A stretch of DNA of 47,245 bases, taken from positions 1 through 47,245 of the forward strand of contig JAHIUX010000084.1 in the NCBI GenBank assembly GCA_018816765.1, in the 5' to 3' direction. Under the pieces are notes generated by a model, which worked only from the letters and a program-made list of their open reading frames with translations, was not told where the DNA came from and searched no databases. Position numbers and translations under genes: made by a program. This stretch comes from Bacteroidota bacterium. Lineage in GTDB: Bacteria; Bacteroidota; Bacteroidia; Bacteroidales; F082. Below, one piece after another: positions 8,917-18,147 of the stretch (its first letter is position 1; the number at the start of each line of letters is the position of its first letter).

Positions 8917-10776
8917 ATGACCTGCCGAAAACTCCTGTTTCTCCTTTTTAGCCTTCTGTCGGTATTTGCATTACATGCGCAGATTAACGAGGGCGGAAAG
9001 GTAAGAAACCCATACAACGGGAGTCAAAAGATCACGCACTATGATTTTTTGTACGAAAAGCAGAAGTGTAATGCCTTAACAGCAGGTCCAGGAAACCCGC
9101 GTGTTGCCGGCTATACAGAGAAAGTAGGCTTTTGCCTTGCGGATCTCAGTAATCAGATTGAGCTTGTTGAGGGAACAGCCATCATGCGGGTGTTGTTTAC
9201 TTCGGATATCGAGACAGGAATTGCGATTTACTTCAGTAGGCTTGTAATCAGCAGTGAAACAAAGGTGTTTGTATACTCAGCCGACGGCAAAACCACCCTT
9301 GGGTCATTTGGTAATGACGACCGGGAGCCGGGCGAATTCGCCATACAGCCTGTTTTTGGCGGTAAAGTTGTATTGCAGGTCGAATGGCCGGAAGGAAGTG
9401 GGGTTCCTGATATTTGTGTGTCAGAAGCAGGCCTCGTACATGAGCAATTCGGCACAGGCGATTTCGGCGATAGTGGGTATTGTGAGGTTAATGTGCATTG
9501 TGCCGAGGGTCAGGAATTTGCTAATCAGCAGCAAGGTGTGGCAAGAATCCTGGTAAAAAAAGGCAGCGGTTTATACTGGTGCACGGGTTCACTCGTTAAC
9601 AACACCAGGCAAGACCGTACACCTTATCTGCTGACCGCTAACCATTGTGGAAGTGGAGCCAGCCAGGCGGATTACAGCCAATGGATATTTTATTTCAACT
9701 ATGCTTCACCCACCTGCAATAACCTCACGAAAGAACCTGAAATACAGTCAATCAGTGGCAGTACCTTAAAAGTAGCAGCACAACAGTCCGACATCAGCAC
9801 AGGTTCTGATTTCAAACTGCTTCAGTTGAATCAGGAGGTTCCCTTATCTTACAAGCCTTACTACAACGGATGGAGTCGGCTGAACGATGTGTCGCAACAG
9901 GGCGCCTGTGTGCATCATCCTGAAGGTGATATCAAAAAGATTTCAACGTTTTTTTCCAAGCCTGTTTCAACTGCCTTTGGCCAGGTCAGTCCCAATCCTG
10001 CACAAAAATACTGGATGGTAACATGGGCAGCCACTGCTAACGGGCATGGTGTTACCGAAGGCGGCTCGTCGGGGAGTCCCTTGTTTAATGCTGATGGACA
10101 GATCGTTGGCGCGTTAACAGGAGGAAGCTCAGCCTGTAATGCCACGCTCGAACCTGATTATTTTGGAAAATTCTCTTATAGTTGGGAATCAAATGGTTCA
10201 AGTGATAATCAACAGCTTAAACCCTGGCTCGACCCGCTAAACCTTGACATTGAATCCCTCAACGGGATTGGCAGTGACCCGGATAATCTGTTCGCTGAGT
10301 TTGCTGCTGACTATACCGAAATCGTGCCGGGACAGACAATCGCGTTCACGAGCTACTCTGGCGGAAACATCATATCCTACAACTGGAGTTTTGGCGGGGG
10401 AATTCCTTCTGAGAGCCAAAACCAGCATCCCGCTGGTATCCGTTACAATGCCATCGGAAAGTATGATGTATCGCTGGTGGTGAAAAACGGAATTACTTCG
10501 GATACACTGATCCGGAAATCTTACATCAACGTGATGCCTTATGCAGTCCCCAATCCGGCAGGTAAAATCTTTACGATATTTACCGGAGTTGTTGATGCAC
10601 AGCAGTTTGATGTAAAAATGTATGATGCCCTGGGCAGAAAACTTGATTTTTTCAGGTCGACTGACAACAACAGCCAAATTCAAATTCAGCTCAAAGCTCC
10701 TGTAACAGGCTTTTTTATTGTTGTCATGCAATCACCGGAAGCGGTAGTACGGCTTAAACTTGTTGGTGGCAATTAA
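8917..10776 (+). CDS. Secreted trypsin-fold serine peptidase with one PKD domain and T9SS-like tail
   Basis: A 619-residue paralogue of the preceding gene. A signal peptide (1-21, MTCRKLLFLLFSLLSVFALH) leads to an N-domain and a peptidase domain at about 185-445. The triad residues are H243 (LTANHCGS), D298 (SDFKLLQ) and S385 (GGSSGSP). It shares HHPEGDIKKIST and TPYLLTANHC with its neighbour, which points to duplication. Only one PKD-like module follows (about 455-540). The last 75 residues resemble a T9SS type A domain (AVPNPAGKIF, ending VRLKLVGGN) but are more divergent. ATG 8860 is in frame, but 8917 starts right at the signal peptide and lies after a promoter-like box. The TAA overlaps the rluD-like stop on the other strand. 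Confidence 0.88.
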   Translation: MTCRKLLFLLFSLLSVFALHAQINEGGKVRNPYNGSQKITHYDFLYEKQKCNALTAGPGNPRVAGYTEKVGFCLADLSNQIELVEGTAIMRVLFTSDIETGIAIYFSRLVISSETKVFVYSADGKTTLGSFGNDDREPGEFAIQPVFGGKVVLQVEWPEGSGVPDICVSEAGLVHEQFGTGDFGDSGYCEVNVHCAEGQEFANQQQGVARILVKKGSGLYWCTGSLVNNTRQDRTPYLLTANHCGSGASQADYSQWIFYFNYASPTCNNLTKEPEIQSISGSTLKVAAQQSDISTGSDFKLLQLNQEVPLSYKPYYNGWSRLNDVSQQGACVHHPEGDIKKISTFFSKPVSTAFGQVSPNPAQKYWMVTWAATANGHGVTEGGSSGSPLFNADGQIVGALTGGSSACNATLEPDYFGKFSYSWESNGSSDNQQLKPWLDPLNLDIESLNGIGSDPDNLFAEFAADYTEIVPGQTIAFTSYSGGNIISYNWSFGGGIPSESQNQHPAGIRYNAIGKYDVSLVVKNGITSDTLIRKSYINVMPYAVPNPAGKIFTIFTGVVDAQQFDVKMYDALGRKLDFFRSTDNNSQIQIQLKAPVTGFFIVVMQSPEAVVRLKLVGGN

Positions 10777-11828
10777 TCTGTTTCGATTTCCCGTGAGCCG
10801 GTATACACCGTCCATTTTTCGATGACCTGCTGCATATCGTAGGGCATTGCTGATTCAAAGTGCATCTTCTTTCCGCTGACGGGATGGTCGAATCCGATGG
10901 ATTGTGCATGCAGTGCATGACGCGGCAACACCTTGAAGCAGTTGTCGATAAATTGCTTGTATTTGGTAAAAGTGGTGCCTTTGATCATCGAGTCACCGCC
11001 GTACCAGGGATCGTTAAACAGGGGGTGACCGATGTGCTTGAAATGCACCCTGATCTGGTGAGTGCGCCCGGTTTCGAGTTTACACTCAACCAAAGTAACA
11101 TATCCAAACCGTTGAACAACTGTATAATGAGTGATCGCTTCTTTGCCGCTGTCTCCCTCCGGAAAAACCGCCATTAGCTTTCTGTCTTTCGGGCTGCGGC
11201 CGATATTTCCTTCGATGGTGCCTTCATCTTCAACCAGGTCGCCCCAAACAAGGGCAAGGTACCGCCGGTCAATCGAATGCCTGAAAAACTGTGCGGCCAG
11301 CTTCGACTGCGCAAACTCATCTTTGGCAATCAGCAACAATCCGGTGGTGTCTTTGTCGATCCGGTGAACAAGATAGCCAAAGCCATTTTCAAGCTTTTGT
11401 CCGCTTTTTTCAATATAATGGGCAAGTCCGTGAAGCAGGGTGCCGGTAAAATTTCCGTGTCCGGGATGCACCACGAGGTCAGCCTGCTTGTTGATCACCA
11501 TCAGGCTTTCATCTTCATAGACTATGTTGAGGGGGATGTCTTCGGGACTGATGACGACTTCTCGGGGTGGATAGCTTAGCACGATGACAATCGTGTCGTT
11601 GGGCTTGACCTTATAGTTGGCTTTAACAGCGACCTGGTTTACAAGGATGTTGCCGGCAGTAGCAGTTTGCTGTATTTTATTGCGCGAAACGTGCTCGATC
11701 CTGTTTGTGAGAAAAACATCGATGCGTACGGGTGTCTGACCGCGGTCAACCACAAATCGGAAATGCTCAAACAAATCGCTGTTTTCATCCGACTGATCTG
11801 TGTTACCCAATACATATTTCTCACTCAT
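10773..11828 (-). CDS. rluD: RluA/RluD-family 23S rRNA pseudouridine synthase
   Basis: This enzyme converts specific uridines in rRNA to pseudouridine. The 351-residue protein has an N-terminal S4 RNA-binding domain at about 28-90 and a catalytic domain in which HRIDKDTTGLLL (155-166) contains the catalytic Asp158. The later ALVWGDL and GRTHQIRVHFKHIGHPLFND stretches are typical of the RluA group. The S4 domain and length favour RluD over RluA, but the exact target uridines cannot be read from sequence. It lies 10 bases after the large T9SS gene and is the last gene of a PASTA / T9SS cargo / rluD set. Its stop overlaps that of the convergent peptidase gene. Confidence 0.92.
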   Translation of the reverse strand: MSEKYVLGNTDQSDENSDLFEHFRFVVDRGQTPVRIDVFLTNRIEHVSRNKIQQTATAGNILVNQVAVKANYKVKPNDTIVIVLSYPPREVVISPEDIPLNIVYEDESLMVINKQADLVVHPGHGNFTGTLLHGLAHYIEKSGQKLENGFGYLVHRIDKDTTGLLLIAKDEFAQSKLAAQFFRHSIDRRYLALVWGDLVEDEGTIEGNIGRSPKDRKLMAVFPEGDSGKEAITHYTVVQRFGYVTLVECKLETGRTHQIRVHFKHIGHPLFNDPWYGGDSMIKGTTFTKYKQFIDNCFKVLPRHALHAQSIGFDHPVSGKKMHFESAMPYDMQQVIEKWTVYTGSREIETD

Positions 11829-11838
11829 AATCTGTTTG

Positions 11839-13968
11839 TTATTTTGTCACCATTAATTTGGCTGTGTAGGTATGATTTCCTTCGTTCACCACAACAATAT
11901 ACATGCCCGAAACGAGCTGTGCAATGTTAACGGCCCTGCCTTCAGTGACAGTGCAGGACAACACCACTCTTCCTGAAATATCCCTGATGGTACAATCCAG
12001 TTGTTTTTGAGGGGATACGTCGCCAAGGCTCAGGTGAATCACATCGAAAGCGGGATTGGGATACACCTTCAGTTGCTTAACCAATTGGTTGTTCGTTTCT
12101 TCGATGCCGATGAAGTTATTTGAGCCAACAACTGGCCTCATGAGCAGCGAACCTTCATAAATGCTATTGCGCCATACGCCGTCAACATTGAAGAACATAT
12201 ATTGCTGGTTGTTTTTTACCGCATCATATCCAATGTTCAGGCTGCCAGTTTCTTCCTGCATGATGCCCACATAAAACACCCCATTGACCAGCAAGGGTTC
12301 ACCAAAATGATACATATGGAAACCGTATAACTGATCACTCCATTGTGGCCGCTGATGCGGCAAGCGGTATAGTTCTTCTCCGGGCTTGCCATTGTTGTCT
12401 TTCCACACAATGAGGTCAAAATATTTGTCGTTTGCATCATTCAGGGTACGGTTAAAATACAACTGAACACCCTGCAGTGTATCAGGAATCGTCATCCTGA
12501 ATTGATAAGCAATCAGACCACGGGCAGGCTCAATGCCATACCCAAATTCCGGGGTTCCGTCATCGTAGGCAAAGTAGTTATAAAATCCCTGATGAAACTG
12601 CATGGAATCAACAAGCACGTTGGCTCCTGAGGAATCACTGATATAATGGTTGATAAGAAACGATGTTGAGTCGAGATCGAAACTAAACGGAAACAAGGCA
12701 TTTACCGGAGGGCAGGCATGGGCAGCACCACAGCCGGTATTGCAACTCTGAAATCCAAATTCATCGTATGGAGGCAGGTTGCAGCTTCCACCATCGTAAC
12801 CGAAAGCCATTGATCCGTTGGACTGCCTGACGGTGTAGCGGTATTTGGTGTTGTGTTCGATTTTATCGAGGTTCGTGATGGAAACGCTGAATTCGGGCGC
12901 AGTGGCGTTGGTGGGGTCGGCCCGGTATTGCCTGTAAGGCATTGATTCATATCGTTTCAGAAACGAAGGTGCCCGATCGGAAAAAGACAGTTTCCGGTAA
13001 CTGGTATCGGTAAAGCTTCTGTTGTAATTCAGGTAAATAAAGTCGACATTCCACTGATCCACATTTGAACGCTTGGGCGGGCTCACATTATCGGCAATGC
13101 TGCCATAATTGAAGAAGCGAAACCGAAATCCATCTGAAAAGTAATTTTCGTCGGTTATAGCAATCATTTCACGCTTGAAATAAACCTGATAGGTGGTATA
13201 AAATTCTTCCAACGACATCCCTGTCTGATGCCAAACTGTGGTCCATTCCATCTCAGGCTTCATAACAGAATCGCATGGGAGGGTAACCGAATCACCAAAC
13301 GTAAGCGTTTTAAAATTAATGATATACAATTCCTGGTTGCAGCCTTCAGGAGCAAAAATGGTGTCCTGCGGATAAATGAAATCAATGCCATTGGCAATAA
13401 GGTAGGAATCGATCAGCATGGTAACCGAGTCGACATAATCGAGGATGAGATTTCCTGTAGGAACGCCAAACTGAAGCACCAGCGAATCTGTCGGCTCCGG
13501 CTGCTCGCCGCGACCCTGAGGCTGATAATAGAAACTGAAATACACCGAATCGGCCGGACTTAATTGCCTGATTACAGGAGAAAAAACAGAGTCTAGCCTG
13601 ATGTCGGCCGAAGTCAGGTAATCGGCAATAAATGGTGTTGAGGAGGCATTTTTGTACACCAGGCCATTGTCGTCAAGCACATCGAAGGTGGCTGCACCAA
13701 TATTTGTCGGATTCAGCGGAAAATCTTTGTTGATGAACACATAACTGTCATTCCAACGGGCTTTGTCAGGATAAATATTGCTCGTCGAAAAGTCTTCAAA
13801 GAAAGGCAATGCAAGCTTCAATTCAAGTTGTGTCGACTTGTTTGGAATTTGCTTTTGAATGGCTGTATTAAACTGTAAACCAGTTAATGTTTCCTGTGCA
13901 TGCAGCTTTGGCATCAACAGGGTGCAGCCAAACGACAGCAGCATAATCAAAACAACGTTGGACCTCAT
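11839..13968 (-). CDS. Large T9SS-sorted secreted protein of unknown function
   Basis: The 709-residue protein has a signal peptide (residues 1-24, ending KLHAQ) and a T9SS type A sorting domain in the last 80 residues (VYPNPAFDVIHLSLG, then ISGRVVLSC, ending LMVTK). The middle is beta-rich with many Tyr, Phe and Asp and a Cys-containing loop near 400 (YDGGSCNLPPYDEFGFQSCN). I see no catalytic motif. Its ATG overlaps the stop of the PASTA gene in an ATGA, so its translation is probably coupled to an inner-membrane cell-wall-binding protein, and rluD follows. From memory of Bacteroidota genomes, a protein of this size between PASTA and rluD genes recurs; I cannot confirm that here. Function is unknown. 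Confidence 0.85.
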   Translation of the reverse strand: MRSNVVLIMLLSFGCTLLMPKLHAQETLTGLQFNTAIQKQIPNKSTQLELKLALPFFEDFSTSNIYPDKARWNDSYVFINKDFPLNPTNIGAATFDVLDDNGLVYKNASSTPFIADYLTSADIRLDSVFSPVIRQLSPADSVYFSFYYQPQGRGEQPEPTDSLVLQFGVPTGNLILDYVDSVTMLIDSYLIANGIDFIYPQDTIFAPEGCNQELYIINFKTLTFGDSVTLPCDSVMKPEMEWTTVWHQTGMSLEEFYTTYQVYFKREMIAITDENYFSDGFRFRFFNYGSIADNVSPPKRSNVDQWNVDFIYLNYNRSFTDTSYRKLSFSDRAPSFLKRYESMPYRQYRADPTNATAPEFSVSITNLDKIEHNTKYRYTVRQSNGSMAFGYDGGSCNLPPYDEFGFQSCNTGCGAAHACPPVNALFPFSFDLDSTSFLINHYISDSSGANVLVDSMQFHQGFYNYFAYDDGTPEFGYGIEPARGLIAYQFRMTIPDTLQGVQLYFNRTLNDANDKYFDLIVWKDNNGKPGEELYRLPHQRPQWSDQLYGFHMYHFGEPLLVNGVFYVGIMQEETGSLNIGYDAVKNNQQYMFFNVDGVWRNSIYEGSLLMRPVVGSNNFIGIEETNNQLVKQLKVYPNPAFDVIHLSLGDVSPQKQLDCTIRDISGRVVLSCTVTEGRAVNIAQLVSGMYIVVVNEGNHTYTAKLMVTK

Positions 13969-14840
13969 TCGTTCAGGTTATAAGTTTCGTTCAGGGTGTC
14001 GGCTGGCAGGTCGTTGTAAAACAAGCTGTCAACCAATGAACTATCTGTTTCAAGCACCCGTTCAAGTTCGTCAAAATTAAATTGTGTCTCTGACCTGTAA
14101 TATACATTGATTTTAGTGCCGGGAAACACATGGCTTTCGTTAATCAGGTTCGGTTCGGTTCTGAAAACCCGCGATTGGGCAGTGTCGTAACCGTCAGGGA
14201 AGTATTCCTCACCAATATTCAGGGAAGAGAAATGCAATAAGGTGATGGTTTCTTTGCGTTTTTTTCCCAATATCATCGGAATGGGCACCTTTTGCATGCT
14301 GCCACCATTGCCGACGATCAGGTCAATGGCCGATCCTTTAAACAAATCGGTACCGGGTTCAATGATCTCGCCATTGAATTGCTGGTCCACAACTGCATTG
14401 CGTGCAAAATGCTCAGCAATGGTGATGTCATTGGCAATCAGTCCCTTCGATTCCAAGAGCACAAGCGCCTGGCGCAGTGACAGGTTCCTTAGGTTCGGCA
14501 TGGGAATACGCTCTGGCATCTGTGCCACAGTGACAATATAGATGTTCCGCCCCTCTTTTACTTTTGAGCCGGGCAAAGGATCCTGCTGTATGATCGAACC
14601 ATTTTCAGCCAGCTTGATGTAAACACTGTCAGAAATGATGAACCTGAACCTGTTGCCAAAGGTGTTGATGACTTCGGTGGCTTGCTTTCCACTGAAATCA
14701 GGCACAACAAACACTTCACCATGACGGGTGTAGCGGTCAATGGAACTGGTGACTCCCCAAATGATGACCAGTGTCAGCAGGAAAGCAAGCATGAGGTGAA
14801 CATAAAAATACTTTTTGCCTAAAAAAGAAAAGAAACCCAT
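13965..14840 (-). CDS. PASTA-domain membrane protein
   Basis: This 291-residue protein has a short cytoplasmic N-terminus, one membrane segment at about 12-31, and three PASTA repeats outside the membrane at about 43-106, 110-178 and 183-250. Each repeat shows the pattern VPDFSGKQATEV, MPNLRNLSLRQALVLL or VPIPMILGKKRKETITLL. PASTA modules bind peptidoglycan or its precursors in other bacteria. Unlike PknB-type kinases or class A/B PBPs, no kinase or transpeptidase domain is attached, so its output is unknown. ddl, a peptidoglycan precursor gene, is divergently placed. The stop overlaps the next gene start (ATGA). A cell-wall role is inferred from domain and neighbours. Confidence 0.9.
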   Translation of the reverse strand: MGFFSFLGKKYFYVHLMLAFLLTLVIIWGVTSSIDRYTRHGEVFVVPDFSGKQATEVINTFGNRFRFIISDSVYIKLAENGSIIQQDPLPGSKVKEGRNIYIVTVAQMPERIPMPNLRNLSLRQALVLLESKGLIANDITIAEHFARNAVVDQQFNGEIIEPGTDLFKGSAIDLIVGNGGSMQKVPIPMILGKKRKETITLLHFSSLNIGEEYFPDGYDTAQSRVFRTEPNLINESHVFPGTKINVYYRSETQFNFDELERVLETDSSLVDSLFYNDLPADTLNETYNLNE

Positions 14841-14917
14841 GTATTCTTTGATTTAGCAATTATATAACCAGGCAAATAAGAAACAGCGTGTTGGCTGAAT
14901 TATTGCATAAAACAGCA

Positions 14918-14925
14918 CAAAGATA
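14918..14925 (-). promoter_or_regulatory. Candidate -7 box for the PASTA / T9SS / rluD operon
   Basis: The minus strand reads TATCTTTG, an exact TAnnTTTG match, 77 bases upstream of the PASTA gene start. No TTG is found 19 bases further upstream, so support is weak. Confidence 0.3.
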
Positions 14926-15072
14926 GCCATTTTTGATTCTCGTTGCCGCGTTTGCTGACATAAGGACCATCCGTGTTTTGTTTCATGGCGTGCACCGCTG
15001 AAAAAGCTGGCTGTCGCGTGATTTCCGTTAGGGTTTGAAGCAATGTTTGTTAATTTTGCCGTCTGCTGACTG

Positions 15073-15080
15073 TATCTTTG
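15073..15080 (+). promoter_or_regulatory. Candidate -7 box for ddl
   Basis: TATCTTTG matches TAnnTTTG and ends 16 bases before the ddl ATG. A TTTG at 15046-15049 is 23 bases upstream, longer than the ideal spacing. If used, the leader would be about ten bases. Confidence 0.35.
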
Positions 15081-15096
15081 ACTAAACTGAATACCC

Positions 15097-16071
15097 ATGA
15101 AAAATATTGCAGTGGTTTGTGGCGGAAACTCCGGCGAATACGATGTTTCAATTCAAAGCGGAAAGGTTGTTGTCGCCTCTTTGCCCGCCGATCGGTATGC
15201 TGCCTATCTGATTATTATCAGGGGCACTGAATGGTACCATACTGATGCAAAAGGGAATAAATACCTCATCAACAAGGATGATTTCAGCCTGGAGCTTGGT
15301 GGAAAAACACTGCGTTTTGATGCTGTCTTCAATGCGATTCACGGATCACCGGGTGAGGATGGAAAGCTATTGGGCTACTTTGACCTCATTGGAATGCCCT
15401 ATACATCGAGCAATATGTTTGTTTCGGCACTTACTTTCAACAAGGAAAACTGCAAGCGGATTGTGGCTTCTCACGGTGTTCTTGTTGCTAAAGGGTTGAT
15501 GTTTAACAGAGAAAGCACGATCGACGTTGTTGCTGTTATTGAACAACTTGGCCTGCCTGTGTTTGTAAAGCCCAATAATGGGGGGTCAAGTGTTGGTGTA
15601 ACCAAGGTGAAAGAGACCGGACAGTTTATGGATGCGATCGATAAAGCCCTAGCAGAAGATGAAGAAGTGCTGGTTGAATCGTTTCTCGAAGGCCGCGAAT
15701 TTGGTTGTGGCGTCATGCAGACAAAAACCGGATTGTTGGTTTTTCCGGTAACGGAGATCATCAGCAAAAAGGAGTTTTTCGATTATGAGGCAAAATATAC
15801 CCAGGGAATGGCCGATGAAATTACGCCTGCCGACATCACTGAAGAGGCCGATAACAAGATCAAATCGACAGCAGCATTGCTTTATAAGCGACTGACATGC
15901 AAAGGATTTGTTCGTTTTGATTTCATTATTAGCAAGGGCTGGCTGTTTTTCCTTGAAGTGAACACCGTTCCAGGAATCTCTCCGGCCAGTATTTTGCCCA
16001 AGCAAGCCAATGCCATGGGCATTTCCCTTGAAAAGCTGTTTACAATGGCCCTTGAAAATGTAATTGAATAA
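15097..16071 (+). CDS. ddl: D-alanine--D-alanine ligase
   Basis: This ATP-grasp enzyme joins two D-alanines for the peptidoglycan pentapeptide. The 324 residues match the family. The N-terminal loop GGNSGEYDVS (9-18) is a variant of the usual GGxSxEhxVS. HGSPGEDGKLLGYFDLIGMPY (82-102) binds substrate, VKPNNGGSSVGV (157-168) is the ATP-grasp loop, and FLEVNTVPGISPASILP (285-301) carries the Mg-binding Glu and Asn and the omega-loop Ser region. All catalytic positions appear intact. Its divergent placement from the PASTA gene fits a cell-wall locus. The Tyr or Phe switch residue for D-Ala versus D-lactate cannot be assigned safely without alignment, though no van genes are nearby. Confidence 0.96.
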   Translation: MKNIAVVCGGNSGEYDVSIQSGKVVVASLPADRYAAYLIIIRGTEWYHTDAKGNKYLINKDDFSLELGGKTLRFDAVFNAIHGSPGEDGKLLGYFDLIGMPYTSSNMFVSALTFNKENCKRIVASHGVLVAKGLMFNRESTIDVVAVIEQLGLPVFVKPNNGGSSVGVTKVKETGQFMDAIDKALAEDEEVLVESFLEGREFGCGVMQTKTGLLVFPVTEIISKKEFFDYEAKYTQGMADEITPADITEEADNKIKSTAALLYKRLTCKGFVRFDFIISKGWLFFLEVNTVPGISPASILPKQANAMGISLEKLFTMALENVIE

Positions 16072-16089
16072 CCACCTCAAGTGCTTACA

Positions 16090-16671
16090 TCAGATCACGG
16101 TTATCAGGAATTCAACCAGTTTTTTTGTTGCGAGGCCCCTGTGGCTGATGCTGTTTTTAACTGTGGCCTGCATCTCAGCAAAGGTTTGTTGGTATCCATC
16201 GGGCAGAAACACGGGGTCATAGCCAAAGCCGCCTTCGCCTTGTGGACCTGCAGTGATGCTGCCGTTGATCACCCCTTCGAACAGGTAAGGCTTTCCCTCG
16301 AAAATCAGGGCGATCACTGTCACAAACCTTGCTTTTCGGTTTTCGGTTTGACCCATTTCTTTTAAAAGTTTTTCCACATTGTCGCTGAATGAGCAAGCCT
16401 CACCAGCATACCTTGCTGAGTAAACACCCGGTGCGCCATCCAGGCAGTCCACTTCGAGGCCGGTATCGTCGGCAAAGCAATTTTTATTATAGCGGTCATG
16501 AAAATACCAGGCTTTTTGCAAGGCATTCCCACTGATGGTATCCGATGTTTCAGGGATTTCTTCGTGAAACCCGATGTCGTTCAGGCTGATGATGCGCAAA
16601 TCGGAGCCGGTTATCTGCCTGATCTCGGATAGTTTATGCGCATTGTTTGTGGCAAAAACAAATTCTTTCAT
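16090..16671 (-). CDS. rdgB: Non-canonical purine NTP pyrophosphatase (RdgB/HAM1)
   Basis: This housekeeping enzyme hydrolyses ITP, dITP and XTP to monophosphates and so keeps deaminated purines out of DNA. The 193-residue length is typical. Conserved blocks are all present: FATNNAHKLSEI (6-17), FADDTGLEVDCLDGAPGVYS (66-85) with the catalytic Asp pair, GFGYDPVF (148-155) and SHRGLA (176-181). It is convergent with ddl, with 18 bases between stops. A terminator for the upstream SGNH gene lies 17 bases before its start, so rdgB probably has its own promoter, although I do not see a clear box. Confidence 0.96.
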   Translation of the reverse strand: MKEFVFATNNAHKLSEIRQITGSDLRIISLNDIGFHEEIPETSDTISGNALQKAWYFHDRYNKNCFADDTGLEVDCLDGAPGVYSARYAGEACSFSDNVEKLLKEMGQTENRKARFVTVIALIFEGKPYLFEGVINGSITAGPQGEGGFGYDPVFLPDGYQQTFAEMQATVKNSISHRGLATKKLVEFLITVI

Positions 16672-16680
16672 GCTGTGTTA

Positions 16681-16717
16681 AAATAAAAGAGGGCAACATG
16701 TTTTCATGCTGCCCTCT
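16681..16717 (-). terminator. Rho-independent terminator after the SGNH-hydrolase gene
   Basis: AGAGGGCAACATG (16688-16700) pairs with CATGCTGCCCTCT (16705-16717) across a 4-base loop, with one non-Watson-Crick pair that is G-U on the minus transcript. Reading leftwards on the minus strand, the stem is followed by TTTATTT (16687-16681). It sits 17 bases after the stop at 16735. Confidence 0.85.
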
Positions 16718-16734
16718 GATTGTATTCTGTTGGT

Positions 16735-18129
16735 TTATGGCAATACAACTGCCGGATACTCAGTTACATTCACCTGAGGAATGTTTGCATTGTATTTGGC
16801 GTTGATGGCATCGATAAAGTAATTGGCAACCAGTGCATTTCCCTGAGGAGTGAGGTGCACACCGTCAGTGGAGAAAACGTTACCTGTTACAAATGCATTG
16901 GTAAAGGTCACACCATCGACCCTGATTCCGCCACTGGCCAGTTTTTTCATATTGGCATTGGCATCAACAAGGGCAAGGTTATGCGTTTCGGCTGCAACAG
17001 CAATCACCTGATTGTAGGCAGTAACAGCAGCGGTTACGTTGGCAATTTCTGCTTCGGTAAGGATATACTGATCGGCAACAGCTTTGGCAGTTCCCCAATA
17101 AGCGCATTTAAGCGAATCCTGAGGAATAGAAAGCAATACAAGCTCTCCACTCTTGATCTGCCTGATTTTAGGAATCGGCACACCGTCAGGAATTGGGATG
17201 GTGTTGTCAGCGATCACCATGGGATTTTGCCCCAGGCTGAAGTTGATTCTGTAAGGAAGTCCGACGAGTTCCATGCCCTGGTTATAGGCTGCATACTGGC
17301 TGTTGATAAAATCAACAATGCTCTGGTCTGTCAGCACGATGGCGTTGTAAGGCACCGTGGTGAAAAATGGAATGCTGGTAATGTCAGGAATATTGGCAAC
17401 GGCACCGCTTGAAGCAAACTGTCCGAAACTCTGCAAAACAGCTTCATAGCTGGCAGCGAAACCCTGACCCGGAGGGCCATCGATGGGTGTGATCACATCA
17501 CCAATTCCACCTGAGGTGGCATAACCCAGAACGTCGTTGTTTCCGATCCACAGGGTAAAGAACGTTGGGCTGACGGCTGCAATTTCACTTACTACAGAAG
17601 CTGTTGCTGAAGAAGCGAAACGGCCAAAAAATGGATTGAGTGTTCCGTATCCGGGAGCAAGCAGGTGTGCCACCTTTGCGCCGGGAACACCGATATTGTT
17701 ATAAGGACCATTGGCAGCAACCGAAGTTGTCAGCAAGGCAAAAAGTTCAGCCTGTGAGGCATTAGGATTGGCCAAAACAGGTGCCAGCGATGTAGTGCCT
17801 TTACAGTCGGTGCTGAAACCCATTTTCATTTTGGTGACCAGACCGGCACCGCGATTGCCTACGCCATCTTCTGATTCAACGAAAGGGATTTTGAAGTCGC
17901 CCTGACGTCCTACCTGTTCAAATTGTTTGGCAAGCAGGTTGGCGTACGAGCCCTGTTGTCCTGATTTGTACAAAGCGCCATCAGCATAACCTGCTGTCAG
18001 TGAGTTGCCGGCCGACATATACACGCTAAAATCAGCCGATCCTTTTGATGCCTTAAATTCGTTGAGTTCAGGCTTACAGGCCCACATCCCGACGAAAAGC
18101 AACGCGATAACTACTATTTTATATTTCAT
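16735..18129 (-). CDS. SGNH/GDSL-family hydrolase lipoprotein
   Basis: A 464-residue lipoprotein predicted to be an esterase or lipase at the cell surface or periplasm. The signal peptide ends in a lipobox with Cys18 (VGMWAC). Block I is SAGNSLTAGY (39-48), with nucleophile S43 in GNS instead of GDS. The block III-like WIGNNDVLGY supplies the oxyanion Asn, and DGVHLTPQG (422-430) has the catalytic D422 and H425. The order S, G, N, H is complete, so activity is plausible; the substrate is unknown. It follows the FadL/OmpP1 porin gene by 18 bases, suggesting an operon in which released fatty acids or similar hydrophobic products are taken up. A terminator lies directly downstream. Confidence 0.88.
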   Translation of the reverse strand: MKYKIVVIALLFVGMWACKPELNEFKASKGSADFSVYMSAGNSLTAGYADGALYKSGQQGSYANLLAKQFEQVGRQGDFKIPFVESEDGVGNRGAGLVTKMKMGFSTDCKGTTSLAPVLANPNASQAELFALLTTSVAANGPYNNIGVPGAKVAHLLAPGYGTLNPFFGRFASSATASVVSEIAAVSPTFFTLWIGNNDVLGYATSGGIGDVITPIDGPPGQGFAASYEAVLQSFGQFASSGAVANIPDITSIPFFTTVPYNAIVLTDQSIVDFINSQYAAYNQGMELVGLPYRINFSLGQNPMVIADNTIPIPDGVPIPKIRQIKSGELVLLSIPQDSLKCAYWGTAKAVADQYILTEAEIANVTAAVTAYNQVIAVAAETHNLALVDANANMKKLASGGIRVDGVTFTNAFVTGNVFSTDGVHLTPQGNALVANYFIDAINAKYNANIPQVNVTEYPAVVLP

Positions 18130-18147
18130 TGTTGGATAGTTTAATGG

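Noticed and set aside
16081-17412. Long plus-strand frames opposite rdgB and the SGNH gene
   Set aside because: They lie antisense to well-supported genes with intact motifs and show no family features.
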